From positions 1 to 64,000 of the forward strand of contig SDNP01000005.1 in assembly GCA_004524445.1 (NCBI GenBank): a stretch of DNA of 64,000 bases, written 5' to 3'. This DNA is from Candidatus Thorarchaeota archaeon (GTDB taxonomy: Archaea; Asgardarchaeota; Thorarchaeia; Thorarchaeales; Thorarchaeaceae). The notes under the pieces are model-generated. The model was not told the DNA's origin. It was given only the letters and a program-made list of their open reading frames with translations, and made no database searches. Position numbers and translations under genes: made by a program. The first letter of the stretch is position 1. Every line of letters begins with the position of its first letter. Positions 18,254 through 28,596 of the stretch are shown here, piece by piece.

Positions 18254-19246
18254 TTACTTCTTCTCAAGATAGCCATTCTCGTAGTACCAGTCAATTGCAC
18301 GCTTGATTCCCTCTCTCATTGTTACGTCAGGAGACCAGCCAAGTAGTTTCTTGGCTTTGTCGTTAGAATACCAGCGTTCTTCATCCATTGATTGAATTGA
18401 TTGCATATGCCAGAGGAATGTTGTTTTGCCGCGGTTTTTGAATGGACTAAGAAGGCCTACGCCGAATTTGGCAAAGTTCGTAGGAACATATCGTGTGGGC
18501 GGTTCAACTCCTAGGACATCAGCGATGTATTCTATGAGGTCTTTGTACTTCTCTGGCTCATCGGGGCAGAGAATAATAGTTTCATTCAATGCTGATTTGG
18601 ACGTTAGAGCCTTTGAGAACCCTCTGACGATATCATCAACATGTGTATACATGATGTGTTTTTCGCCATCACCAGGCAAAACAGGCACTTCCTTATTGTT
18701 GAGAGCTTTGATGAGCTCATATCCAGTGTACAAATCACCCTCACCCATCACTCCTGTGGGGCGCAAAATGATGTAGTCGATATCGTGGTCCTTTCCAATT
18801 TTGCGTACAGTTTTTTCTGCTTCGACCTTGCTTTCCCCGTAGGCAAACGCTGGATTTGTGACTGTGTCTTCATTACCAGGCGGAAATTCCACAGGACCAA
18901 TTGCCTCAGTTGACGAGCAGTAAATGAAACGTTCCACGCCAGCATCCACACATGCCTCCATTAAATTGCGAGTCCCATCTACATTGATCTGAAACATGAG
19001 TTCTTCATCGCTAGGATAGAAATCAAAATAGGCAGCGAGATGGATGACAGCATCGACATCCTCAACACATGGTTTCAGTGATTGTTGTTCAAGTAGATTA
19101 GCCTCTCTGAATGTCATGCCACTGGGAAGCCCAGCACGATTTGAGGTGGAACGAACTAATGCCACAAGGTCATGCCCTTGTTCATCCAAGTAGTCGGATA
19201 ATCTTCGACCAATGAAACCGGTAGCTCCTGTGATCAGCACTCGCAT
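18254..19246 (-). CDS. NAD-dependent epimerase/dehydratase (extended SDR)
   Basis: About 330 residues. Rossmann motif GATGFIG near the N-terminus, the strand DVDAVIHLAA, and the active-site pair in YGESK (YxxxK) with the preceding CSSTEA serine. These define an atypical/extended SDR of the 3-beta-hydroxysteroid dehydrogenase or nucleotide-sugar epimerase kind. The ATG at 19246 is preceded by AGGTGA; a GTG at 19255 is the longer option. The C-terminal part (LLGWSPDVTMREGIKRAIDWY) is typical of sugar epimerases. It may act on a nucleotide sugar or an isoprenoid; the neighbours do not decide. Confidence 0.87.
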   Translation of the reverse strand: MRVLITGATGFIGRRLSDYLDEQGHDLVALVRSTSNRAGLPSGMTFREANLLEQQSLKPCVEDVDAVIHLAAYFDFYPSDEELMFQINVDGTRNLMEACVDAGVERFIYCSSTEAIGPVEFPPGNEDTVTNPAFAYGESKVEAEKTVRKIGKDHDIDYIILRPTGVMGEGDLYTGYELIKALNNKEVPVLPGDGEKHIMYTHVDDIVRGFSKALTSKSALNETIILCPDEPEKYKDLIEYIADVLGVEPPTRYVPTNFAKFGVGLLSPFKNRGKTTFLWHMQSIQSMDEERWYSNDKAKKLLGWSPDVTMREGIKRAIDWYYENGYLEKK

Positions 19247-19372
19247 CCCAGTCACCTATTCATCGTTTCATTACCACTGACATTTATCTGTTCCCCCAGC
19301 GTTGCTGAAATGGCATTCATTCACAATATTTCTCTTCTCAACAGCAACTCATGCCGTGAATAAGACAGGAGA

Positions 19373-20119
19373 TTAATCAGAATAGGGCATATCATACATT
19401 TCATCGATCTTCGGAACAACTTCACCAGCTTTCCCTCCAACGCGGATGTCCACATATCTGGAGAGAGCCGTTGTATCTGGGTTTATCTCAATCAGCGTTC
19501 CATTATTCCTTTTTACTATCATCGGAAAAGAAGCAGCCGGTTGAACCATTCCTGATGTTCCAATTACAAACAAGACGTCAGCTTTTCCCAATTCAGCGTA
19601 TACCTGATTCATTATATCTGCATCTAGGCTTTCTCCAAACCAGACGACATCTGGCCTAAGAAGCTCAGTGCATTCTGGGCATCGAGGAGCCCCTTCAGCT
19701 GGCCCCATGAGTATCGATGTATATGAACAAGAGGTACACTTCACTGCCCAGATATTTCCATGAACCTCAAGAACACGCTTAGAACCCGCTTGTATGTGCA
19801 ACCCATCCACATTTTGGGTTATGATAAATTTAAGTAGCCCATCATCCTCCCACGATGCCAAGACACTATGAGCCGGATTAGGTTCGCAATTGCCAATTAG
19901 GTTCTGACGCCATGAGTACCATTCCCAAACCAACTCAGGATCCCTTTCGAATGCCCGAGGTGTTGCAAGCTCCATGGGATTGTAATTTCGCCAGAGTCCG
20001 TCCTTCCCTCGGAAAGTCGGTACGTTTGATTCCTTTGAGATACCAGCACCTGTTAAGGCAACAATGTATTCTGACCTTCGCATTACGTGGACTATATCGT
20101 CTAACTGGGAAGTCATCAA
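19373..20119 (-). CDS. cobB: Sir2-family NAD-dependent protein deacylase
   Basis: 248 residues. GAGIS at 24-28, TQNVDGLH at 101-108, catalytic His120 (EVHGN), and a zinc ribbon with Cys128, Cys131, Cys147 and Cys150. IGTSGMVQPAA and the following nucleotide-binding motifs complete the family. It removes acyl groups from lysine using NAD, in archaea typically on chromatin protein or metabolic enzymes such as acyl-CoA synthetases. The motif YSWRQ, in the region that sets acyl preference, lacks the Y-x-x-R desuccinylase pair in its classic form, so plain deacetylation is likelier (inference). Confidence 0.93.
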   Translation of the reverse strand: MMTSQLDDIVHVMRRSEYIVALTGAGISKESNVPTFRGKDGLWRNYNPMELATPRAFERDPELVWEWYSWRQNLIGNCEPNPAHSVLASWEDDGLLKFIITQNVDGLHIQAGSKRVLEVHGNIWAVKCTSCSYTSILMGPAEGAPRCPECTELLRPDVVWFGESLDADIMNQVYAELGKADVLFVIGTSGMVQPAASFPMIVKRNNGTLIEINPDTTALSRYVDIRVGGKAGEVVPKIDEMYDMPYSD

Positions 20120-20269
20120 TTTTCAGTAGTTAATGAATGGGATATGCTTATCTATAGTTTTGCTGCCGCATCGAATTATGCTGATGGTTCTGACGCCGAC
20201 AATCTTATTAGGTACACCATCTTCACTATAGTGAATGTACAAGCGGTTCCTTTTCAGGGGTTAATGTAG

Positions 20270-20707
20270 ATGTCAAAAACAAAAAAGCGTAGAAAGCGTA
20301 GAACTTGGCTCATGCCACAGGAGATTGAAGTTTGGTACGTCATTCCAGCAATACGAAGAGAGCTAACCAGGATAATGATTGACAAGGGCATAGCACAGAA
20401 AGATATCGCAAAGATGCTTGGAGTCACGGAGCCCGCAGTAACGCAATACAAACTCAAGAAATCAAAGCGGTCGAGGGGAGACCAAGTTGAGATTGACGAA
20501 GAGATGAAGGCAGAAATCGAGAATTCCGCAGAGAAAATCATCGCAGCTTGGAAAGATAAAGAGGAAGGTGAGGTCGTCTATGAAGAAATGACAAGAGAGA
20601 TAAACAGAATTATTGCGCTCTTGAGAGATAGAGGCGATCTCTGCGAAATTCATAGAGAGTATTGTGCCCATGTAAAGGAAAACTGTGCTGCATGCAAGGA
20701 TTTGTAG
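20270..20707 (+). CDS. XRE-like HTH regulator with C-terminal Cys motif
   Basis: 145 residues. A basic N-terminus (KTKKRRKRRTW) precedes PQEIEVWYVIPAIRRELT and a helix-turn-helix at about 34-62 (IAQKDIAKMLGVTEPAVTQY). A helical linker leads to four cysteines at 125, 132, 139 and 142 (LCEIHREYCAHVKENCAAC). The layout matches the archaeal COG2522-type predicted regulators, where the cysteines are thought to bind a metal or iron-sulfur cluster. The ATG at 20270 follows AGGGG. It would bind DNA and sense metal or redox state (inference from Cys spacing). It may control the crotonase and hydrolase genes downstream on the same strand. Confidence 0.82.
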   Translation: MSKTKKRRKRRTWLMPQEIEVWYVIPAIRRELTRIMIDKGIAQKDIAKMLGVTEPAVTQYKLKKSKRSRGDQVEIDEEMKAEIENSAEKIIAAWKDKEEGEVVYEEMTREINRIIALLRDRGDLCEIHREYCAHVKENCAACKDL

Positions 20708-20826
20708 AATCCATCATTGACAATAGACATAGTATGGAAAGCAATGGAATTTTCTCTTCACAAGTAATAGGATGAGATACTGCCCAGAAAGCTTTATTCC
20801 ACACTTTATCTTCTGTTAATCAACGT

Positions 20827-21573
20827 GTGGATGTGGAAAAAACCTTGGAAGGAGAAATTAGGGTTGAAACTGATGGTGAAATAGGCAAAATAACCATGAG
20901 TAGACCAGGCAAGCTAAATGCAATGACTGCGAAAATGCTTCAAGACTTTGACGAGGCAGTATCCAATCTCACTAACAATCCGGACATTTCTATTCTAGTT
21001 TTCACAGGACACGGAAAAAAGGCATTTTGTGCTGGTTTTGATTTGAATATGATCCAATCTCTTAAGGGAGAAGAACACTATAACTTCTTCAAAGGAATTG
21101 AGAAGACAATTTCAAAAATAAGGCAGGCTAGAACATGCCTAACTATTGCTGCCGTAAATGGATATGCGGTTGGGTTTGGAGCAATGATCATTTGTGCATG
21201 CGATTTCCGTTTGTTTTCGAAAGATGCAGCATTTCGGCTTCCAGAGATTGATATTGACATCTTTCCGGGCGCAGGTGCCGCTTCAAACTTGCTTCACCTT
21301 GTTGGACCTGCTCGGACTAAAGATATTCTCCTGACTGGAAGAATGGTAGCCTCGGGTGAGTGCTATAGATTAGGAATTGCAGATAGACTATATGAACTGG
21401 ATGAACTAATGGATGGTGCCATGGATTTCGCAAGGGAACTTCTCAAAAAGGACCAACTCATTCTTCTGCGAACAAAGACCCTAGTAGATGGAATGGCTGG
21501 TGAAACCATAGCTGATGCAGAGGCACTAGAAGCGACCTACTTAGAAGAATGGTTGCGAGAGCATAAAGAATAG
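20827..21573 (+). CDS. Crotonase-family protein (enoyl-CoA hydratase/isomerase-like)
   Basis: 248 residues from a GTG at 20827. FCAGFDL (67-73) and AAVNGYAVGFGAM (108-120) form the oxyanion hole and CoA-binding signature; LPEIDIDIFPGAG (138-150) carries one active-site Glu (140). The other crotonase Glu, usually in GGGCELA, is replaced (GFGAMII), so classic syn-hydration is doubtful and an isomerase, hydrolase or decarboxylase-like reaction is possible. A TATA-like CTTTATC lies about 25 bases before the start, which suggests a nearly leaderless message. No other beta-oxidation gene is adjacent. Confidence 0.88.
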   Translation: MDVEKTLEGEIRVETDGEIGKITMSRPGKLNAMTAKMLQDFDEAVSNLTNNPDISILVFTGHGKKAFCAGFDLNMIQSLKGEEHYNFFKGIEKTISKIRQARTCLTIAAVNGYAVGFGAMIICACDFRLFSKDAAFRLPEIDIDIFPGAGAASNLLHLVGPARTKDILLTGRMVASGECYRLGIADRLYELDELMDGAMDFARELLKKDQLILLRTKTLVDGMAGETIADAEALEATYLEEWLREHKE

Positions 21574-21612
21574 TAATAAGCAGTACTTTGATTCGCTTGG
21601 TTAGGGATAAGA

Positions 21613-22905
21613 TTGTGCGATACAATCGTAGCACTCGGTAACTCTACGAAATTGAATCACACCATTTTTGCCAAGAATAGTGATAGACCACCTAATGAAG
21701 CTCAGGTAGTGAAGTACATTCCAAGGCAAGAATTTGAATCCGGTACAGACCTTCATTGTACTTACATAGAAATTCCCCAGGTTCAAGAGGTAAATGCGCT
21801 CTTCTTATCAAAACCATTTTGGATTTGGGGTGCGGAGATGGGGGCCAACGAACATGGCGTAGCCATCGGGAATGAAGCAGTGTATTCTAAGGACCCCGTC
21901 CCAGAATCAGGATTGCTGGGAATGGATTTGCTCCGCCTCGGACTTGAACGGGGAAAAACTGCGATAGAAGCACTTGACACGATGACAGAGCTCCTGGAAC
22001 GACACGGGCAAGGTGGTACTTGTGAGAGAGATGGTGTTCTTACGTATCACAATAGCTTCCTGATTGCCGATCCATCTGCTGCGTGGGTACTAGAGACTTC
22101 AGGACAGAGATGGGTCGCTCAAAAGATAGAAAATGTAAGAGCCATTTCAAATGGGTATACAATACACAAGTCTTGGGATAGGGGGTCTCATGACATCAAA
22201 GACTATGCGGCTGAACAGGGCTGGTGGGATGAGGATTCAGATTTCGACTTCGCTCAAGCTTATGAGAATGAAGCGATGAGGTATATAGCTCGTTGCGATG
22301 ATAGATTAAGCTGCTCGAAGGAATACCTGCAGAAGCATAAAGGGCAGCTCGATTTTTCGCTCATCGCGAACCATATGAGGAGTCATCCGGATTCTTGGAC
22401 CCCCTGGACACAGGAATCCGCTGCGATTTGTCAACATGCTAGTCACGTTAACTCATTTAGGACCACGGGAAGTCAGATTTCAGTGCTAGATGAGAATCCA
22501 ATTCATTGGTTCACGGGGAGTTCTAACCCTTGCATGAGCATTTATTTCCCCTTTTCATTTAGCGTGCCAAGTGTATATCGAGGAATGGATATTGGCAGAG
22601 AGAAATATAATCCTGAATCCTTTTGGTGGCGCAGAGAGTCAACAAGAAGAAAGCTCAGCAAACGATTTTCTAACACACAAAGAGAAATCAGTGCTTTGAT
22701 TGATAGAATGCAGAATTCCGTACTGCAGGTGGCTAGTCGGGATGTTGACCGAGATGCAGTTATCAGGTTGTCCCGTGTTGTTGAAGACGCACTCGAGGAG
22801 ATCCTTGAGGGTTCTGCGGAAGAAATCAAATCTGATCCGGAGTTCATCGACTACTGGCAGAAACGCAATAGCGAAGCAGATTTACCAGAGTCTGCAGGTG
22901 ACTAG
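21613..22905 (+). CDS. Secernin/C69-like Ntn hydrolase
   Basis: 430 residues. It starts M-C-D-T-I-V-A-L-G, so Cys2 becomes the N-terminal nucleophile after Met removal. This fixes the TTG start at 21613. FAKNSDRPPNEAQ, GANEHGVAIGNEAV and NSFLIADPSAAWVLETSG match the peptidase C69/secernin and acyl-coenzyme A:6-APA acyltransferase group. The enzyme probably hydrolyses a small amide or dipeptide in the cytosol; the exact substrate is unknown. Its 3' end overlaps the stop of the convergent NYN-like gene by 4 bases. Confidence 0.85.
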   Translation: MCDTIVALGNSTKLNHTIFAKNSDRPPNEAQVVKYIPRQEFESGTDLHCTYIEIPQVQEVNALFLSKPFWIWGAEMGANEHGVAIGNEAVYSKDPVPESGLLGMDLLRLGLERGKTAIEALDTMTELLERHGQGGTCERDGVLTYHNSFLIADPSAAWVLETSGQRWVAQKIENVRAISNGYTIHKSWDRGSHDIKDYAAEQGWWDEDSDFDFAQAYENEAMRYIARCDDRLSCSKEYLQKHKGQLDFSLIANHMRSHPDSWTPWTQESAAICQHASHVNSFRTTGSQISVLDENPIHWFTGSSNPCMSIYFPFSFSVPSVYRGMDIGREKYNPESFWWRRESTRRKLSKRFSNTQREISALIDRMQNSVLQVASRDVDRDAVIRLSRVVEDALEEILEGSAEEIKSDPEFIDYWQKRNSEADLPESAGD

Positions 22906-23303
22906 AAGTCCATCTTTTCGAAATACAGCTCAACCTCACCCTCAACAATCATCAGTGGAACTCGCCTGTTTGGAAGCCAAGGATAGTCTTCTTCATATTC
23001 TTCATAGGTGTCATTAGAAACAATGATACCATCTTTTCTATCTGCAGTTTCAACTATGAAGTAATCTGCATCGGTACCGGCTGGAGCCTGATGAAGAAAA
23101 CCAGTATCCTCTAATTCGTCAAGTAATTCTGGGTCATCTACCTCATGTCGGAGACTCGCATCAATGATGACTACAGGTCTGTAGCCCTTGGTCTCTAGCT
23201 TCTTGCTAACTTTCCGAAGATTGTCAATCTTGGGTTTATTGTTTTCAGATAGCTCAAGATAGGCAACATTCGAGCCATCAACAATTGCAACTTGCTTAGA
23301 CAT
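22902..23303 (-). CDS. NYN/Zc3h12a-like PIN-fold ribonuclease
   Basis: 133 residues. VAIVDGSNVAYLE at the N-terminus gives the first acidic residue of a PIN-like site; VVIIDASLRHEV, TDADYFIVETADRKDGIIVSNDTYEEYEEDYPWL gives the remaining acidic cluster (D-A-D, S-N-D). The pattern matches the RNase_Zc3h12a/NYN family, Mg-dependent RNA-cleaving nucleases. The domain stands alone, without a zinc finger. It is the last gene of the minus-strand block with the phosphoesterase, PRC-barrel protein and LigA; a link with nucleic acid repair is inferred from that order only. Confidence 0.8.
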   Translation of the reverse strand: MSKQVAIVDGSNVAYLELSENNKPKIDNLRKVSKKLETKGYRPVVIIDASLRHEVDDPELLDELEDTGFLHQAPAGTDADYFIVETADRKDGIIVSNDTYEEYEEDYPWLPNRRVPLMIVEGEVELYFEKMDF

Positions 23304-23310
23304 TGCTGAG

Positions 23311-23904
23311 TCAACCGTCTTTTTCTATTTCCTCTAATGTTTTTCCACTTTTCGAGGACTTGGGTTTCTCTTGTACGATGTCTGCATCACCATCGGCATG
23401 CTTATCATCCATCTTTATTAGAAGCCATCTTGAATCCTCGCTATTTCCAGTCCGGATAAGAACGAATCCACCCTGCAGCTTATTCCCATTGAGTTCAACC
23501 TCAACTTTGCCCTTCTCCAGAGTCTCGACCATGGTTGCGTTATCATCAGACTTCTCCTGCAGAATGTTGCGATAGGTTCCAATGTCCCAAACCATGACTG
23601 TACCGGCCCCATACTCCCCCTCGGGGATTACGCCCTCGAAGTCAGCATACTCTAGTGCATGGTCTTCAGTTGGAATAGCCAAACGCTTAACTGATGGATC
23701 GAGGGAAGGCCCCTTTGGAACGGCCCATGATTTCAGAACGCCATCAACTTCAAGTCTGAAGTCATAATGGAGTTTACTTGCGTCGTGCTTCTGGATAACA
23801 AAGATGGGTTCATCACCAGACTCTCTCTCACCGCCTTCCGGTTCAGGAGTCTTTGAGAAATCGCGTTTCTCTTTATACTCCTTCAATTTGTCATCTGCAC
23901 CCAT
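23311..23904 (-). CDS. LigD-type 3'-phosphoesterase
   Basis: 197 residues from the ATG at 23904, just after GAGGTG. The core motifs of the DNA ligase D phosphoesterase domain are in order: [59 protein letters not shown] and a C-terminal GGFVLIRT. The domain trims 3'-phosphate and 3'-ribonucleotide ends before ligation in bacterial NHEJ; free-standing archaeal versions exist. Here it shares a strand and neighbourhood with a NAD-dependent ligase, which suggests a repair role (inference). It ends 7 bases before the NYN-like gene. Confidence 0.9.
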   Translation of the reverse strand: MGADDKLKEYKEKRDFSKTPEPEGGERESGDEPIFVIQKHDASKLHYDFRLEVDGVLKSWAVPKGPSLDPSVKRLAIPTEDHALEYADFEGVIPEGEYGAGTVMVWDIGTYRNILQEKSDDNATMVETLEKGKVEVELNGNKLQGGFVLIRTGNSEDSRWLLIKMDDKHADGDADIVQEKPKSSKSGKTLEEIEKDG

Positions 23905-23932
23905 CACCACACCTCAATTGGGGAATCTGTTC

Positions 23933-24706
23933 CTAAAGCCAATAACCAGTCTTATCCAAATTCTCATAGAGTATGACTTCATAATCCCTCGTCAATTCTT
24001 GCTCAGGATTATACTCGGGGCTATTCTTAATATCCTCTTTTGATACATCCACGCCAATATGGGAACTAAGCCAGTCGACATCTTCAATCCACTCTGGAGA
24101 TACAATAACATCACGTCCGGGAAGCCAATCCCGCGTGTTTACTATGAAGTACCGTACCATCCATCTATTTTCTGGCACGTTCGCCTCATCTTCAATTAAC
24201 AGGTCCTCCAGATGTCCTATGCGCCCATCAGTCGCGTGAATATGATAGCCTTTGATCTCTTCAGCGCTACGGAGATGCATTGGCTCTTCTTCATCACCCA
24301 AGTTCTCTGAAACTACTTCACCCATTTCACTTGGAGTTGGTGGGGGCACTCCTGTTGGTGGTGGTCCAGCTGGCATTCCGCCAGGCCAATATGCTGACCA
24401 TCCATAGTAATTATGCAATGCCACCAGGTGTTTTTTAGACACAGGCCTTTCTGCTTCAGGCTCTGGGCTTTCTTTCACTTGCTTCTTCGGAACATTGAGC
24501 TTCAATTTCTCATTTTGCCAATCCATTTTATCTATTTCTTCTGGTGAAATCAATACTTTGCGGTCAGAAATCCAATCGCCAATATCAATGACCAGATATC
24601 TAACGCACCAATCACAATCATCAACATAAACGTCAGAAAGGTTGCCGATTTTTCCATCGGATGCTTCTACTTCAAATCTATCAGGGTCGCCTAATCTTCC
24701 AATCAT
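23933..24706 (-). CDS. Protein with two PRC-barrel domains
   Basis: 257 residues with two PRC-barrel repeats, about 1-80 and 145-235. Each has DGKIGNLSDVYVDD- or DGRIGHLEDLLIED-type turns, WCVRYLVIDIGDW / WMVRYFIVNTRDW, and V-SPE-I--DW. A Gly/Pro-rich linker (GGMPAGPPPTGVPPP) joins them. PRC barrels bind other proteins or RNA, in archaea for example CdpA/CdpB in cell division and RimM-like proteins in ribosome assembly. No membrane helix is present. It stands 22 bases upstream of the phosphoesterase on the same strand. Confidence 0.85.
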   Translation of the reverse strand: MIGRLGDPDRFEVEASDGKIGNLSDVYVDDCDWCVRYLVIDIGDWISDRKVLISPEEIDKMDWQNEKLKLNVPKKQVKESPEPEAERPVSKKHLVALHNYYGWSAYWPGGMPAGPPPTGVPPPTPSEMGEVVSENLGDEEEPMHLRSAEEIKGYHIHATDGRIGHLEDLLIEDEANVPENRWMVRYFIVNTRDWLPGRDVIVSPEWIEDVDWLSSHIGVDVSKEDIKNSPEYNPEQELTRDYEVILYENLDKTGYWL

Positions 24707-24807
24707 AATTAGATTCTACTCTCGTATTTAATATAGTTAAATCGGTTTATTAAAAGGTTCGGAAGGGGCGCCAGATGCTTCCTTTTCATAGAAACGAATG
24801 CTTAACT

Positions 24808-26886
<2,079 letters not shown>

Positions 26887-27005
26887 TTAAAACCTATAAA
26901 CGCCCCCATATCAGAAATATTGTTCATTCTGAGGTTTTTCTGAAACCATTTAGCTTAAGAGGGAATGTTACCTTCGCATCTTTCCCTAAGGAGGAAGCTT
27001 TCACA

Positions 27006-27980
27006 ATGGCTCGAAAGGCAGTAGTCGCTATAGGCGGAAATTCACTAATTAAGGACAAGAATCATCGTACGGTCCCAGACCAATATGAGGCAGCTGCAGA
27101 AACCTGCAAACATATTGCTGATATGATTGAACAAGGATGGGATGTTGTAATCACATCAGGAAATGGTCCACAGGTAGGATTCATTCTAAGAAGGTCCGAG
27201 TTGGCATCTCATGAGTTGCATGAGGTCCCACTTGACTACTGCGGGGCTGATACCCAAGGCGCTATAGGATACATGATACAACGAGCCATGTACAATGAGT
27301 TCAATAAACGCAACATGAACAAATCAGTGGCAACCGTGGTCACTCAAACGCTTGTTGATAAAAAAGATCCAGCATTTGAGAACCCCGCAAAACCTGTTGG
27401 GTCATTCATGGAGGAGAAGGAAGCTAAAAAGCGAGAAAAAGAAGAAGGGTGGCAAGTGGTTGAAGACGCTGGAAGAGGTTGGAGAAGAGTTGTGCCTTCA
27501 CCAATTCCAAAGAAGATTATAGAGTTACCAGCGATTGAAGCGCTCATAAGAGAGGGAATCATTGTCTATGCAGTCGGGGGAGGCGGCATTCCTGTCATAG
27601 AAAATGACAAGGGCAATCTTGAAGGTGTTGCTGCCGTGATTGACAAGGATCGAGCCTCCGCGTTGCTCGCAAACGGTCTGGATGCAAATGTACTTCTCAT
27701 ATCAACAGCCGTAGAAAAAGTATACTTGAACTTCGGTACTGACGACCAAGAGCCTATAGACAAGATGGACCATATTCAAGCTCAGAAGTATATGGAAGAA
27801 GGACACTTTGCAGCCGGCAGCATGCTTCCAAAAGTAGAGGCCTGTATTTCATTTATCCAGCGGGGTGGAGAGATGGCCATAATAACTGATCCTCTAAATA
27901 TCACAAAGGCTCTACGAGGAGAAACAGGTACACGGATTGTAAGAGGTTACCAAGTCCCGCCCCCGCCGGAAAGACGCTAG
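27006..27980 (+). CDS. arcC: Carbamate kinase
   Basis: 324 residues from the ATG at 27006. AAGGAGGA lies at 26988-26995, so the longer frame from 26865 is rejected. MARKAVVAIGGNSLI, TSGNGPQVG, GADTQGAIGYMIQ, YAVGGGGIPV, VIDKDRASALLA and GSMLPKVEACISFI are the carbamate kinase motifs. It makes ATP from carbamoyl phosphate, or carbamoyl phosphate in reverse; in archaea it can feed pyrimidine or arginine synthesis. No arginine deiminase or ornithine carbamoyltransferase is nearby. Divergent from ligA. Confidence 0.96.
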   Translation: MARKAVVAIGGNSLIKDKNHRTVPDQYEAAAETCKHIADMIEQGWDVVITSGNGPQVGFILRRSELASHELHEVPLDYCGADTQGAIGYMIQRAMYNEFNKRNMNKSVATVVTQTLVDKKDPAFENPAKPVGSFMEEKEAKKREKEEGWQVVEDAGRGWRRVVPSPIPKKIIELPAIEALIREGIIVYAVGGGGIPVIENDKGNLEGVAAVIDKDRASALLANGLDANVLLISTAVEKVYLNFGTDDQEPIDKMDHIQAQKYMEEGHFAAGSMLPKVEACISFIQRGGEMAIITDPLNITKALRGETGTRIVRGYQVPPPPERR

Positions 27981-28064
27981 TGTTTCTGCCTGTAGGTTAG
28001 CCAACGATTCTGCAATTCCAGTCGGAGAGATAGATTAATACAGCGGGCTGCCTGAGTCTGCTCG

Positions 28065-28451
28065 ATGAAAATGGTGCGAGAAGTAATATCGACAGCAGAC
28101 GCTCCAAAGGCTATTGGACCGTATTCGCAAGGAATCGCAACAGCAGACCTCGTTTTCTGTTCAGGACAAATTCCCATGAATCCTGAAACTGGTGAGTTAG
28201 TTCACGGCACCATAACCGAGCAGACAAAACAGTGTCTAAGCAACTTGAAAGCGGTCTTGGAAGCGGCTGGTTCCTCACTATCGAAAGTGGTGAAAGTCAC
28301 AGTCTTTCTGAATAACATGGACGATTTCTTAATGATGAATGAGGAATACTCCAAATGGTTCACCAAGGATCCACCAGCCCGCGCAGCAGTTGAAGTGGCA
28401 AGGCTGCCAAAGGATGTAGGTATCGAGATTCAGGCAACAGCTACAAGGTAA
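28065..28451 (+). CDS. ridA: RidA-family enamine/imine deaminase
   Basis: 128 residues. AIGPYSQGI, FCSGQIPMNPETGEL, Q--QCLSNLKAVLEAAGSS, VVKVTVFLNNMDDF and PPARAAVEVARLPKDVGIEIQATA are the YjgF/YER057c/UK114 motifs. The arginine in PPARA and the Glu in IEIQATA form the substrate pocket. It hydrolyses reactive enamines from PLP enzymes. Monocistronic by spacing, and followed by a hairpin and T-tract. Confidence 0.95.
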   Translation: MKMVREVISTADAPKAIGPYSQGIATADLVFCSGQIPMNPETGELVHGTITEQTKQCLSNLKAVLEAAGSSLSKVVKVTVFLNNMDDFLMMNEEYSKWFTKDPPARAAVEVARLPKDVGIEIQATATR

Positions 28452-28457
28452 GCCGTT

Positions 28458-28494
28458 CATCATCTACAACCTGAGAGATGATGCAGGCTTTTTT
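28458..28494 (+). terminator. Hairpin plus T-tract after ridA
   Basis: CATCATCT at 28458-28465 and AGATGATG at 28476-28483 form a perfect 8-bp stem with a 10-base loop; six T follow at 28489-28494. It starts 7 bases after the RidA stop. Confidence 0.65.
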
Positions 28495-28596
28495 CTCGTG
28501 CTTCTTCTCAAGTCGATTGACCTGAATTGACCCTTCCACCGACATACGATAAGATTTTTATCTGCCACCGATATGCTCTGCGATACATAACGCCAT

